NCBI GenBank assembly: GCA_910583855.1
Contig: CAJTYL010000017.1
Coordinates: 1 to 23,917 of the forward strand
Source of the DNA: an uncultured Christensenella sp.
Lineage (GTDB): Bacteria > Bacillota > Clostridia > Christensenellales > Borkfalkiaceae
DNA length: 23,917 bases
Reading direction: 5' to 3'
Shown: in pieces, positions 14,384 through 21,559 of the stretch
Numbering within the stretch: position 1 is the first letter of the stretch
Layout: the number at the start of each line of letters is the position of its first letter
Made by a program: the position numbers and the translations under genes
Notes under the pieces: generated by a model
The model's database searches: none
Told to the model about the DNA's origin: nothing
Seen by the model: the letters and a program-made list of their open reading frames with translations, nothing else

Positions 14384-15952
14384 ATGGATAAAAACTTTTT
14401 CCGTTTGCGCAGATACTTGCAGCAGCGCAGATACAACGTAAAAAGAATACATAAATCCTGGGTGGGATTCGGCACGGGGCTAAGGGCTGTAATATCCGAC
14501 CTTTTTATCGTCGCGCAGCTTAGCCTTTTAGTCATAATTTACGCCATAGTCTGTTGGTACGTTCCCATATTTTTCTACGTGTGTCTGAGCCTTACCGCGT
14601 TAACGATTGCATATGTGCTGATATGCGAACGCGACGTGCAGTCGAAGATAAGCTGGACTTGCCTGCTTATTTTATTCTGCGGTTGCGGATTTTTTGCTTA
14701 TTTCCTGTCAAGAAAACGGGTCTGTTACGGTATAAAGCGCCTCAGATTTGCCAAAATCACGAAAAAGATTTTGCCGCTCGTCGGCGTTTTTAATCCAAAG
14801 AACTGTTCCGCAGCCGCGCTTGCCGACGGCGAATACCTCTACCGTGCAGGCGGATTTATTCCGTATACGAATACAGATTTAATTTACTATCCTTACGCAA
14901 AAGCGGCAATGGACAATATCGTCGCACGCATAGATGCGGCGGAAAAATTTGTGTTTATCGAGTTTTTCATCGTTGCGGACGGCGTGTTTTTGGACAGGCT
15001 TATTTCGGTTTTCAGGCGCAAGATTGCCGAGGGCGTCGAAATAAGAATGATGTACGACGACGTAGGCTGTGCGGGCGTGTTCTCTTCTTTTGCGAAGAAA
15101 AGAATTAGGCTGACCGGCGTAAAACTGAAAGCGTTTTCACGACTGTTTTCGCCCTTTTACTTCGGGCTGAACTATCGCGACCACAGAAAAATCGTTGTGG
15201 TGGACGGCAAGACGGGGTTTGTGGGCGGTTTCAATCTGATTGACGACTGCGCCAACCAACGCCGTATGGAGGGCATTTGGAAGGACTGCGGCTTGCGCCT
15301 TGACGGTGCGGCGGTCGACGGGCTGTCGCTTGCGTTTATGCGCCAATGGGAGCTTGCCACGCACGAAAAACTGGACTGTAAAAAGTACCTTGACAACTTT
15401 ACGGGAACGTTGAATAAATCAACCGTAATACCATACGCGGGCGGTCCCGAAATCAAAGAGCCGCTTTGCCGCAATATCAACCTGAGGATAATACAAAGCG
15501 CAAAGGAAAAACTTTATATAATGTCGCCGTACCTCGTGCCCGACAGCGAATTTATGAAGGCGCTCAAAAAAAAGGCGGGCGAGGGGGTGGACGTGCGGCT
15601 CATACTTCCCGGGGTGCCCGATTACAGATACCTGTACCGCGTAACCCAATCCAACGCATGCAGGCTCTTCAAAAGCGGCGTAAAAATTTATTATTCCGGC
15701 GGCGAGTTCGTACACAGCAAGGTTATGCTTTCCGAAAGTTGCGCTACCGTCGGTTCGGTCAATCTCGATATGCGCGCGTTCTATCAGGAGTTCGATAACG
15801 GCGTTTATCTCAACGATAAAAAAATAATGTCGGATATCGAAAAGGACTTTGAAGAAGTCTTTGCCCGCGGCGGTCGCGTCGATAAAATGAAACGGCAATG
15901 GTACAGCGAGGTTATAGCGTCGTTCCTCCGTCTCTTCTCTCCGCTTATGTAA
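14384..15952 (+). CDS. cls: Cardiolipin synthase (phospholipase D superfamily)
   Basis: The 522-residue membrane enzyme joins two phosphatidylglycerol molecules into cardiolipin and glycerol. The N-terminus has a basic segment, then hydrophobic segments at about 37-60, 62-82 and 92-108. Two phospholipase D motifs follow. The first is canonical, HRKIVVVD (His267, Lys269, Asp274, then GGFN). The second reads HSKVMLSE (His444, Lys446), followed by VGSVNLD, with Glu451 replacing the usual Asp. The second motif probably still works because His and Lys remain. No ribosome site precedes the ATG at 14384, and the promoter suggests a leaderless or nearly leaderless message. The longer frame from TTG 14348 starts at the -35 box and is rejected. 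It stands alone, convergent with the dehydrogenase gene. Confidence 0.88.
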   Translation: MDKNFFRLRRYLQQRRYNVKRIHKSWVGFGTGLRAVISDLFIVAQLSLLVIIYAIVCWYVPIFFYVCLSLTALTIAYVLICERDVQSKISWTCLLILFCGCGFFAYFLSRKRVCYGIKRLRFAKITKKILPLVGVFNPKNCSAAALADGEYLYRAGGFIPYTNTDLIYYPYAKAAMDNIVARIDAAEKFVFIEFFIVADGVFLDRLISVFRRKIAEGVEIRMMYDDVGCAGVFSSFAKKRIRLTGVKLKAFSRLFSPFYFGLNYRDHRKIVVVDGKTGFVGGFNLIDDCANQRRMEGIWKDCGLRLDGAAVDGLSLAFMRQWELATHEKLDCKKYLDNFTGTLNKSTVIPYAGGPEIKEPLCRNINLRIIQSAKEKLYIMSPYLVPDSEFMKALKKKAGEGVDVRLILPGVPDYRYLYRVTQSNACRLFKSGVKIYYSGGEFVHSKVMLSESCATVGSVNLDMRAFYQEFDNGVYLNDKKIMSDIEKDFEEVFARGGRVDKMKRQWYSEVIASFLRLFSPLM

Positions 15953-15972
15953 CCGCCTTTAAACCAAAATAA

Positions 15973-16007
15973 AAGCCCGCCCGCGTTACCGTAACGCGGG
16001 CGGGCTT
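15973..16007. terminator. Bidirectional terminator between cls and the dehydrogenase gene
   Basis: A G+C-rich perfect stem of up to 17 bp (15973-15989 with 15991-16007), with A runs before and T-rich sequence after, serves both converging genes. Confidence 0.88.
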
Positions 16008-16034
16008 AATTATTATTAATGTTAAGCGGAACGC

Positions 16035-16835
16035 TTATTTGGGCTGTTTGCCGATATATGCAAGGATGCCGCCGTCAACGTAGAGAATGTGTCCGTTAAC
16101 AGCGTTGGAAGCGTCAGAAGCAAGGAACACCGCAGGACCCGAAAGCTCGTCCGCTTCAAGCCACCTGCCAGCGGGCGTCTTGGCAATAATAAAGCTGTCG
16201 AAAGGATGACGGCTTCCGTCGGGCTGTCTTTCGCGGAGAGGAGCCGTCTGAGGGGTTGCGATATAGCCGGGTCCTATGCCGTTGCACTGAATGTTGTATT
16301 CGCCGTATTCCGAGCAGATATTCCTCGTAAGCATTTTTAATCCGCCCTTTGCGGCAGCGTAAGCGGAAACGGTTTCGCGCCCAAGTTCGGACATCATTGA
16401 GCAGATGTTTATAATCTTGCCGTGTCCCTTTTTAATCATCGAGGGGATAACCGCCTTTGAAACGATGAACGGTCCGTTCAAATCGATATCGATGACCTGT
16501 CTGAACTGCGCCGCCGTCATTTCGCACATGGGAATACGCTTTATGATGCCCGCGTTGTTTACGAGGATATCGATAACGCCGACTTCCTTTTCAATCTTCT
16601 TGACCGTTTCGTTGACGCCGTTCTCGTCGGTAACGTCGCAAACGTAGCCGTGCGCGTTTACGCCCTCCGCCTTGTAAGCCGCAATGCCCTTGTCAACCAA
16701 ATCCTGGTTGATGTCGTTGAAAACGATGGTCGCGCCCGCCTTATGGAAGCCCATAGCGATGGCAAAGCCTATACCGTACGACGCGCCGGTAACCAGCGCG
16801 ATTTTTCCGTCGAGTCTGAAATCTTTCATTTCCAT
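16035..16835 (-). CDS. idnO: Gluconate 5-dehydrogenase (short-chain dehydrogenase)
   Basis: This 266-residue cytosolic oxidoreductase interconverts D-gluconate and 5-keto-D-gluconate with NAD(P)(H). Rossmann motif TGASYGIG is at 16-23, NNAG at 93-96, catalytic Ser146, Tyr159 and Lys163 (YAAAK). The C-terminus has HILYVDGGILAYIGKQP. Long stretches, such as NICSMMSELGRET and QCNGIGPGYIATPQTAPLRE, match the gluconate 5-dehydrogenase subfamily as known from Streptococcus. AGAG-type ribosome site GGAGA lies 9 nt before the ATG. It is a single-gene unit, without the usual hexuronate or KDG pathway partners nearby. A paired TGTACA operator overlaps its promoter, suggesting sugar-acid induction. A role in ketodeoxyuronate metabolism is an alternative. 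Confidence 0.88.
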   Translation of the reverse strand: MEMKDFRLDGKIALVTGASYGIGFAIAMGFHKAGATIVFNDINQDLVDKGIAAYKAEGVNAHGYVCDVTDENGVNETVKKIEKEVGVIDILVNNAGIIKRIPMCEMTAAQFRQVIDIDLNGPFIVSKAVIPSMIKKGHGKIINICSMMSELGRETVSAYAAAKGGLKMLTRNICSEYGEYNIQCNGIGPGYIATPQTAPLRERQPDGSRHPFDSFIIAKTPAGRWLEADELSGPAVFLASDASNAVNGHILYVDGGILAYIGKQPK

Positions 16836-16870
16836 AATAAAAAATCTCCGTTTGAATTTATTATGCCCAC

Positions 16871-16908
16871 ATTATAACATATTTATTTTATTTTGTACAG
16901 AGTGTACA
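16871..16908 (-). promoter_or_regulatory. Promoter and TGTACA-N3-TGTACA operator of the dehydrogenase gene
   Basis: On the minus strand TATAAT (16876-16871) lies 17 nt from TGTACA (16899-16894), which takes the -35 place and matches only four of six consensus bases. A second TGTACA (16908-16903) lies 3 nt further upstream. The self-complementary hexamers make a compact dyad typical of a dimeric regulator. Overlap with a weak -35 allows either repression or activation. The regulator is not in the window. Confidence 0.65.
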
Positions 16909-16957
16909 GGAAAATTTTTCCAATTAAATCGTTCACGCAATTTTCATTAGGTATTCT

Positions 16958-16985
16958 TTGACTTATTAAATTCAAGTGATATAAT
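16958..16985 (+). promoter_or_regulatory. Promoter of the TerB-like gene
   Basis: TTGACT (16958-16963) and TATAAT (16980-16985) are separated by 16 nt, about 55 nt before the start codon. Confidence 0.7.
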
Positions 16986-17040
16986 TAAACCGTAATAATC
17001 TTTCGGCGCATTATATTGCGCCGCTTACGGGAGAAGAAGT

Positions 17041-17493
17041 ATGAACGATTTCAATAAAATCTGTAAAACCGTTGAAAGCCTCAACGCATTGGAATACGCG
17101 GGCATAATCACCGCTAAAACCGCTAAAATTTTGCCTGCGCTGAATGCGTTAACGCAGGACCCTGCGGACAGTCTGGAACTGTTGGCAACCTTTATGATTG
17201 CCTCGGTCTATGCCGACGGCAAGCTTGACGAGTCAGAGTATCTTTTGCTTATGCCCGCCTTAAAGCTTTTCTTCGGCGACGATTTTGATTACGGCTCTGC
17301 GAAAGCCCTTGTAAAAGCGTTCAGACCCGAGGGAAGGGAGCTCAAAAAAGTAGTCGACGACATGGTCGATTTGCTTGGCGGACTGTCGGACGAGCTTAAA
17401 GAGGATATAATTACGGTCTGTCTTTTAATCTGCGCGGTTGACGGAAAAATTTCACTGCGTGAAAAAAAGTATATAAAACAGCTTATAAGATAA
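17041..17493 (+). CDS. TerB-like domain protein
   Basis: The 150-residue all-helical protein shows the two repeated signatures of the TerB/DjlA-N fold: ASVYADGKLDESE at about 54-66 and CAVDGKISLREKKY at about 131-144, each an acidic metal-binding loop after a helix. It has no signal peptide or membrane segment. GGGAGAAG precedes the ATG. TerB proteins are tied to tellurite and stress responses, but a free-standing copy like this has no defined role and the other ter genes are absent here. It forms a single-gene unit with its own promoter and terminator, just ahead of galE. Confidence 0.72.
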   Translation: MNDFNKICKTVESLNALEYAGIITAKTAKILPALNALTQDPADSLELLATFMIASVYADGKLDESEYLLLMPALKLFFGDDFDYGSAKALVKAFRPEGRELKKVVDDMVDLLGGLSDELKEDIITVCLLICAVDGKISLREKKYIKQLIR

Positions 17494-17500
17494 ATTTTAA

Positions 17501-17536
17501 AACCCCGACGGGCATTGTCCGTATGGGTTTTTTATT
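17501..17536 (+). terminator. Terminator after the TerB-like gene
   Basis: AACCC and GACGG pair with CCGT and GGGTT (two internal mismatches) around GCATTGT, followed by TTTTTATTTTTT. Confidence 0.7.
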
Positions 17537-17564
17537 TTTTACGCAAAATCAGTTTAAAAATTTC

Positions 17565-17593
17565 TTGAATATCGGGAGTGATGAATGTATAAT
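17565..17593 (+). promoter_or_regulatory. Promoter of galE
   Basis: TTGAAT (17565-17570) and TATAAT (17588-17593) are separated by 17 nt, about 37 nt before the galE start. Confidence 0.75.
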
Positions 17594-17630
17594 GGTATTA
17601 ATTCAGAAACGTAAAATTTCGGAGGATAAT

Positions 17631-18641
17631 ATGAACGTATTGATAACGGGCGGAGCAGGGTATATAGGCAGCCACACTTTGGTTGAGCTTTTGAACCGTG
17701 GCTACGGCGTCGTCGTTATTGACAATCTTTGTAACTCGTCGGAAGAGAGCTTAAAGCGCGTGGAGAAGATAACGGGCAAAAGCGTTAAGTTTTATAACGC
17801 GGACGTCCGTGATAAAGGCGCGCTCGACAAAATTTTTACGGAAAATAAAATTGATTGGGTAATTCACTTTGCGGGACTTAAAGCCGTCGGCGAAAGCTGC
17901 GCAAAGCCTGTGGAGTATTACGACAACAACTTGAACGGCACGTTGGTTTTATTGCAGGCAATGCGCGAACACGGCTGCAAGCGGATAGTTTTCTCGTCGT
18001 CCGCAACGGTGTACGGCACCCCCGAATTTCTGCCGCTGAACGAGAATTGCAAAACGGGCGGCACCACAAACCCCTACGGCACGTCTAAGTATTTTCAGGA
18101 GATTATGCTAAACGACGTTTACAAGTCGGACAAAGAGTGGACGGTGGTGCTTTTAAGATATTTCAACCCCGTCGGCGCACACGAAAGCGGACTTATCGGC
18201 GAGGACCCGAAGGGCATACCCAACAACTTAACGCCCTATATAACCAAGGTGGCGATAGGCGAGCTTAATGAAGTGGGAGTGTTCGGCAACGATTATCCCA
18301 CGCCCGACGGCACGGGCGTGCGCGATTATATCCACGTTACGGACCTTGCAAGGGGGCACGTTGCGGCGATTGCTAAAACCGTAAAAGCGGGAGTTTATAC
18401 CTACAACCTCGGCACGGGCAAGGGCTATTCCGTGCTCGACGTAATTCACGCGTTTGAAAGGGCTTGCGGCCATAAAATTCCTTACTCCGTAAAGCCCAGA
18501 AGAGCGGGGGACGTCGCCGCGTGCTATGCGGACGCATCCAAAGCGAAGAGGGAGCTTAACTGGGAAGCAACGCTCGGCTTGGACGATATGTGCGCGTCCT
18601 CGTGGAAATGGCAAACCCAAAACCCCAACGGTTACAGATAA
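17631..18641 (+). CDS. galE: UDP-glucose 4-epimerase
   Basis: This 336-residue cytosolic enzyme interconverts UDP-glucose and UDP-galactose for the Leloir pathway and for glycan precursors. It has GGAGYIG (7-13) for NAD binding, the active-site segment FSSSATVYG with Ser124, and YGTSK with Tyr149 and Lys153. The substrate-binding stretches RYFNPVGAH and GTGVRDYIHV follow, and the length is normal for the family. GGAGG lies 5 nt before the ATG at 17631; the 36-codon longer frame covers the promoter and is rejected. No other gal genes are adjacent, suggesting a housekeeping role in surface polysaccharide supply. Confidence 0.96.
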   Translation: MNVLITGGAGYIGSHTLVELLNRGYGVVVIDNLCNSSEESLKRVEKITGKSVKFYNADVRDKGALDKIFTENKIDWVIHFAGLKAVGESCAKPVEYYDNNLNGTLVLLQAMREHGCKRIVFSSSATVYGTPEFLPLNENCKTGGTTNPYGTSKYFQEIMLNDVYKSDKEWTVVLLRYFNPVGAHESGLIGEDPKGIPNNLTPYITKVAIGELNEVGVFGNDYPTPDGTGVRDYIHVTDLARGHVAAIAKTVKAGVYTYNLGTGKGYSVLDVIHAFERACGHKIPYSVKPRRAGDVAACYADASKAKRELNWEATLGLDDMCASSWKWQTQNPNGYR

Positions 18642-18662
18642 ACGAAGGCTTGCGTTGCATTA

Positions 18663-18690
18663 AAAAAGCGGACTGAACGGTCCGCTTTTT
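18663..18690. terminator. Terminator after galE
   Basis: AAAAAGCGGAC (18663-18673) pairs perfectly with GTCCGCTTTTT (18680-18690). Confidence 0.88.
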
Positions 18691-18737
18691 ATTGTGCGCT
18701 TTGATATGTTTATTGATTTTGCGGGCATACTGAATTT

Positions 18738-18995
18738 ATGGAGCATTACGAAAAGATTTACGTCGCTATGGTTCTCAACGTGGACGTAGACGGCAAAATG
18801 AAACCCGTTGAAATCGAGTGGGTCAACGGTCGCCGCTATGAAATTTCTAAAATTCTCGATAAAAAGAACGCCCCGCCGCGGCACGTCGGCAGCGGAATGA
18901 CAGTACGGTACAGAATTTTAGTGCAGGGTCGCGAGCGCGAACTGTACCACGAACAGTTTACAAACCGTTGGTTTATGGAAAAGCTTATTAATTAA
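18738..18995 (+). CDS. Small conserved protein of unknown function (85 aa)
   Basis: The product is an 85-residue, probably all-beta protein. It has YVAMVLNVDVDGKMKP near the start, then IEWVNGRRYEI, an RILDKKNAP-like stretch and a C-terminal GRERELYHE...RWFMEKL segment. The pattern matches a common small Clostridia family, often seen as an uncharacterised single-domain protein; I know no established function. No ribosome site precedes the ATG. The only promoter-like signal is weak (TTGATA 18701-18706 and CATACT 18726-18731, spacing 19 nt). If real, it would place the transcription start on the ATG, as at cls. The galE terminator separates it from upstream transcription. Confidence 0.65.
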   Translation: MEHYEKIYVAMVLNVDVDGKMKPVEIEWVNGRRYEISKILDKKNAPPRHVGSGMTVRYRILVQGRERELYHEQFTNRWFMEKLIN

Positions 18996-19023
18996 CCACA
19001 ACCCCGCACACAGTCCGCCTTGT

Positions 19024-19248
19024 CATATTGCAAAGCGCGTACAGGAGTTATGCGATATAAATAAGTTAACCGTTCACGGATTGAGCTTAAAAACAGGCGT
19101 TGCAAACTCGACGCTATGCGATATTGTAAAAGCAAACAATGAATCAGTACAAATTAAATTTATTTATGGAATTTGTGCAGGTTTAAATATTTCTTTGGAA
19201 GAATTTTTTGCTTCACCGTTTTTTGATAAAAACGAGTTGACCGATTGA
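19024..19248 (+). pseudogene. 5'-truncated XRE-family helix-turn-helix regulator
   Basis: An open frame of 74 codons reads HIAKRVQELCDINKLTVHGL, then LKTGVANSTLCDIV (helix-turn-helix) and ends GLNISLEEFFASPFFDKNELTD before TGA. This is the standard course of a short XRE/Cro-type regulator. No ATG, GTG or TTG stands ahead of the first helix, and no ribosome site is visible. It is likely a remnant that lost its start region, or possibly starts at the non-standard ATT at 19027. Confidence 0.6.
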
Positions 19249-19289
19249 CGGTTTTTAATAAAAAATAAAGTGTGCTTGAAATGTCGTAA

Positions 19290-19415
19290 CCCTCATTGTC
19301 ATTCTGAGTGAAACGAAGAATCTTTTAAATTCCGGTGCAAAAGAGATATTTCGCTCGCGCTCAATTTGACGAGGGGCGCTCAATGTGAAAATACGATTAA
19401 TATGACAAAACGCGC
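19290..19415. repeat. Probable interspersed repeat (CATTCTGAG...GAAGAATC type)
   Basis: A GTCATTCTGAGTGAAACGAA block followed by GAATCTTTT resembles a repeat motif I know from many bacterial genomes. It is followed by GCGCTCAAT at about 19356, 19376 and 19412, each followed by a loosely similar T/G/A-rich stretch. There is no coding potential. The combination looks like a degenerate, dispersed non-coding element. Its copy number in this genome cannot be tested from one window. Confidence 0.45.
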
Positions 19416-19426
19416 TCAATATAACG

Positions 19427-19463
19427 AAATCGGCGGTTGCTTTCAAAAAGCAACCGCCGATTT
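19427..19463. terminator. Strong bidirectional hairpin after the lipoprotein gene
   Basis: A perfect 17-bp stem pairs 19427-19443 with 19447-19463 around CAA, abutting the lipoprotein stop codon. T runs lie at the 3' side on the plus strand and, more weakly, on the minus strand. Confidence 0.88.
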
Positions 19464-19465
19464 TT

Positions 19466-20434
19466 TCAGAAAATTAATTTTTCGTTATCGCTGAACGTGT
19501 ACTCGTATTTTTTATCGCCGTTTTCATCGGTGATTTCGCGGATACGGAAAACTCCTTTTTTGCCGTCGATAGTGTATTTTACTTTTATTTCGGCAACGTT
19601 TTCCTTTACTTCGCGTTCTACGACGTATTTTCCTTTGGACGACCCGCTTCTGAATTCAAGCTCGTATTCGGTTTCAGCTTTCCCGTTTTTGGTTTCCGTC
19701 TCAAATTCTACCGCAGTCTGTTCCAGGAGCACGTTGTTTGAGTAGACGGAGTAAACGTATTCGGTTTCCGTTTCGCCGTTTTCTACGGAATGCTCTTGCT
19801 CCATTTGTATATAGGAAAATTTATCCGCTTTGTCGGCGTACGCGCGGATTTTCAGCTCCGTTTCCGACTCGTCAGTCTCGGTTTCTTCCGACCGCGCGCC
19901 TTCCAGATAATAATCCGCGCCGTCTACTACCATAATGCCGGTAAGTTTATACTCGCTTTCGGTTTCGTCGTCGTCCGCGTCGCTCCGCACTAAAGTCTCG
20001 GTATAATACATCAGGTAAGTGGCGGTATCCCCCGACAAATCTTTGCCGGTTATCGTCATTTTAGTATCGTAAGGGTATTTTTCGTCCGTGTTCGTTGCGG
20101 TGGAGGTGGTAATTATATCGTCGCCGAGAAAGCTGTCGAGAGCCGTAAAATATTCGTTAAATCTTTCAGCTTGCAGTTTTGCTTCGTCCGCCGACGCGTC
20201 AGCCGCCGCCGACGGCTTTGAAGCGAGAGCGTTCACCGCAGAAAAAGATTTAACCGCGCTTGCAGGCAAACTGCTTCCCAACAGCCTTACGCTGGATACA
20301 GCGCCGATTCCGTAAACGTTTTTTGACGACGACAAGGCTTTTGCCCTGTTTCCCGAGGGGTTGCCGCACCCCGTCAACGCCATAGACGTTACCAAAGTCA
20401 AACATATACCGGTCAATAACAATTTCTTTTTCAT
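19466..20434 (-). CDS. Predicted lipoprotein, acidic, Thr/Glu-rich
   Basis: The 322-residue protein starts with a lipoprotein signal peptide ending in a lipobox LTGC, so Cys23 is lipidated and the protein sits on the outer face of the membrane. An Ala/Ser-rich linker (about 30-85) leads to a beta-rich domain full of acidic repeats such as ETETDESETE, ENGETETEY and FETETKNGKAETEYE. The even spacing suggests an edge-to-edge beta structure. I do not recognise a named family. GGGAGGT lies 7 nt before the ATG. It has its own promoter (20538-20510) and a 22-bp palindrome in its leader. Ligand or metal binding by the acidic strands is conceivable but unsupported. Confidence 0.8.
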   Translation of the reverse strand: MKKKLLLTGICLTLVTSMALTGCGNPSGNRAKALSSSKNVYGIGAVSSVRLLGSSLPASAVKSFSAVNALASKPSAAADASADEAKLQAERFNEYFTALDSFLGDDIITTSTATNTDEKYPYDTKMTITGKDLSGDTATYLMYYTETLVRSDADDDETESEYKLTGIMVVDGADYYLEGARSEETETDESETELKIRAYADKADKFSYIQMEQEHSVENGETETEYVYSVYSNNVLLEQTAVEFETETKNGKAETEYELEFRSGSSKGKYVVEREVKENVAEIKVKYTIDGKKGVFRIREITDENGDKKYEYTFSDNEKLIF

Positions 20435-20463
20435 TTTTTTACCTCCCGTAAGTTTTTATAAGA

Positions 20464-20485
20464 ATATAATTGCGCGCAATTATAT
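20464..20485. promoter_or_regulatory. 22-bp perfect palindrome in the lipoprotein leader
   Basis: ATATAATTGCG and its exact complement CGCAATTATAT are joined without a spacer. The site lies between the predicted transcription start (about 20503) and the ribosome site (20447-20441) of the lipoprotein gene. It could be an operator in the early transcribed region or an RNA hairpin affecting translation. Confidence 0.6.
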
Positions 20486-20509
20486 TATGTTTTTTCGGTT
20501 TGTCTTTAT

Positions 20510-20538
20510 ATTATACCATAAACTTACGCACATTTCAA
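20510..20538 (-). promoter_or_regulatory. Promoter of the lipoprotein gene
   Basis: On the minus strand TTGAAA (20538-20533) and TATAAT (20515-20510) are separated by 17 nt. Confidence 0.72.
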
Positions 20539-20663
20539 GACGTTTATCAAAAAACGCCCCGCCCGCCACGGCGGTTATGTCTTTTATTAGGTTGTTTTTT
20601 GCGCCGCGCGCTCGTTATATCAAGCACCCGCCACAGTGCCATTTATAAAGATTAAAATAGAAA

Positions 20664-20726
20664 ATGCTATTTATAGTATGCGGACATGCGAAAGAATATT
20701 TAGTATAATTATGCTATTAATAGTAT
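20664..20726 (+). promoter_or_regulatory. Controller-protein promoter flanked by twin palindromic operators
   Basis: A 16-nt palindrome, ATGCTATTTATAGTAT (20664-20679), recurs as ATGCTATTAATAGTAT (20711-20726), one base different. Between them are CGGACA (20681-20686) and TATAAT (20704-20709) with 17-nt spacing. The first operator abuts the weak -35 box, where an activator would sit; the second overlaps the transcription start, where a repressor would sit. This matches the logic of restriction-modification controller proteins, which first activate and then limit their own operon. Confidence 0.72.
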
Positions 20727-20741
20727 TCATAGGGTGGTATT

Positions 20742-20972
20742 ATGAATAATTTAGAAACATTAGGGGAAAACATTCGAAACATTCGTAAATCAAAAAACAT
20801 TTCACAAGAAAAATTAGCAGAAATGTGTGATTTGCACCGTACATATATAGGGGCTATTGAGTGCGGCACAAAAAATGTATGTTTTAAGAATCTAATTAAA
20901 TTGATTGGAGTTTTAGAATGTGATGTTTGCGATATCTTTAAAAATATAAATTTTAGTGAGAATTTACAATGA
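20742..20972 (+). CDS. XRE-family controller protein of the restriction-modification module
   Basis: This 76-residue single-domain regulator has its helix-turn-helix at about residues 21-41 (SQEKLAEMCDLHRTYIGAIE), followed by GTKNVCFKNLIKLIGVL. This is the usual size and layout of type II restriction-modification C proteins, which time endonuclease expression after the methyltransferase when the module enters a new cell. AGGGTGG precedes the ATG. The stop overlaps the endonuclease start as ATGA, so the two are translationally coupled. The twin operators upstream indicate autoregulation. The region is distinctly more A+T-rich than the host genes to its left. Confidence 0.85.
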   Translation: MNNLETLGENIRNIRKSKNISQEKLAEMCDLHRTYIGAIECGTKNVCFKNLIKLIGVLECDVCDIFKNINFSENLQ

Positions 20973-21559
20973 AACAATCTATTTTGGACAAATGGGAAAT
21001 AAGTGATATAGAACTTACAAATATTGTTGATGAAAACCCCTCATTGCGTGGGTTTATTTTTGGTTATGTGAGTGAGTATAAAGCACGTTCATTTTTTATA
21101 AATAAAGACGGAATTACTAACCTTAAAAAATATGATGACCATGATAGAAAAGATAAAGGTGATATATCATTTTTATATAAAGGAAAAGAATTTAAGATTG
21201 AAGTTAAATCATTGCAAACGAATCTTACAAAAAATCTTGGTGATGATGTTTGGAGTGGAAAATTTCAGTGCGATGCAAGCGATAAAAGGGAAATATTGTT
21301 GCCAAATGGTCATTTAGTAACCACAACCTGTTTAGCTGTTGGCGAGTTTGATATTGTGGCAATTAGTTTATTTTCTTTTGGCGAGAAATGGAGATTTGCT
21401 TTTGCAAAGAACGCTGATTTACCACATCCGAGCAATCGCACTAAAAATATTTCCGATGACGATAGACAGTATTTAATAAAATCTCTAATTGATATTACAT
21501 GGCCATTAAAACCGCCATTTACCGATAATATATATAATTTATTAGAAGAATTTATTTAA
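20969..21559 (+). CDS. Type II restriction endonuclease (PD-(D/E)xK fold)
   Basis: In this 196-residue protein the catalytic motif is legible: GDISF with Asp65, then a 12-residue spacer, FKIEVKSLQ with Glu78-x-Lys80. This is the metal-binding core of PD-(D/E)xK nucleases; an N-terminal Glu36 could be the helix acid seen in many of them. The remaining half is probably target recognition (WSGKFQCDAS, then VGEFDIVAIS). The start overlaps the controller gene by four bases. The end overlaps the converging methyltransferase gene by eight. The cut sequence cannot be read from the protein. The role follows from the motif plus the controller and methyltransferase neighbours. Confidence 0.82.
   Translation: MKQSILDKWEISDIELTNIVDENPSLRGFIFGYVSEYKARSFFINKDGITNLKKYDDHDRKDKGDISFLYKGKEFKIEVKSLQTNLTKNLGDDVWSGKFQCDASDKREILLPNGHLVTTTCLAVGEFDIVAISLFSFGEKWRFAFAKNADLPHPSNRTKNISDDDRQYLIKSLIDITWPLKPPFTDNIYNLLEEFI

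Noticed and set aside
15419..15898. 159-codon minus-strand frame inside cls
   Set aside because: It lies wholly opposite conserved phospholipase D motifs and has no ribosome site.
18228..18620. 130-codon minus-strand frame inside galE
   Set aside because: It is a shadow of a clearly real gene, with no start signals.
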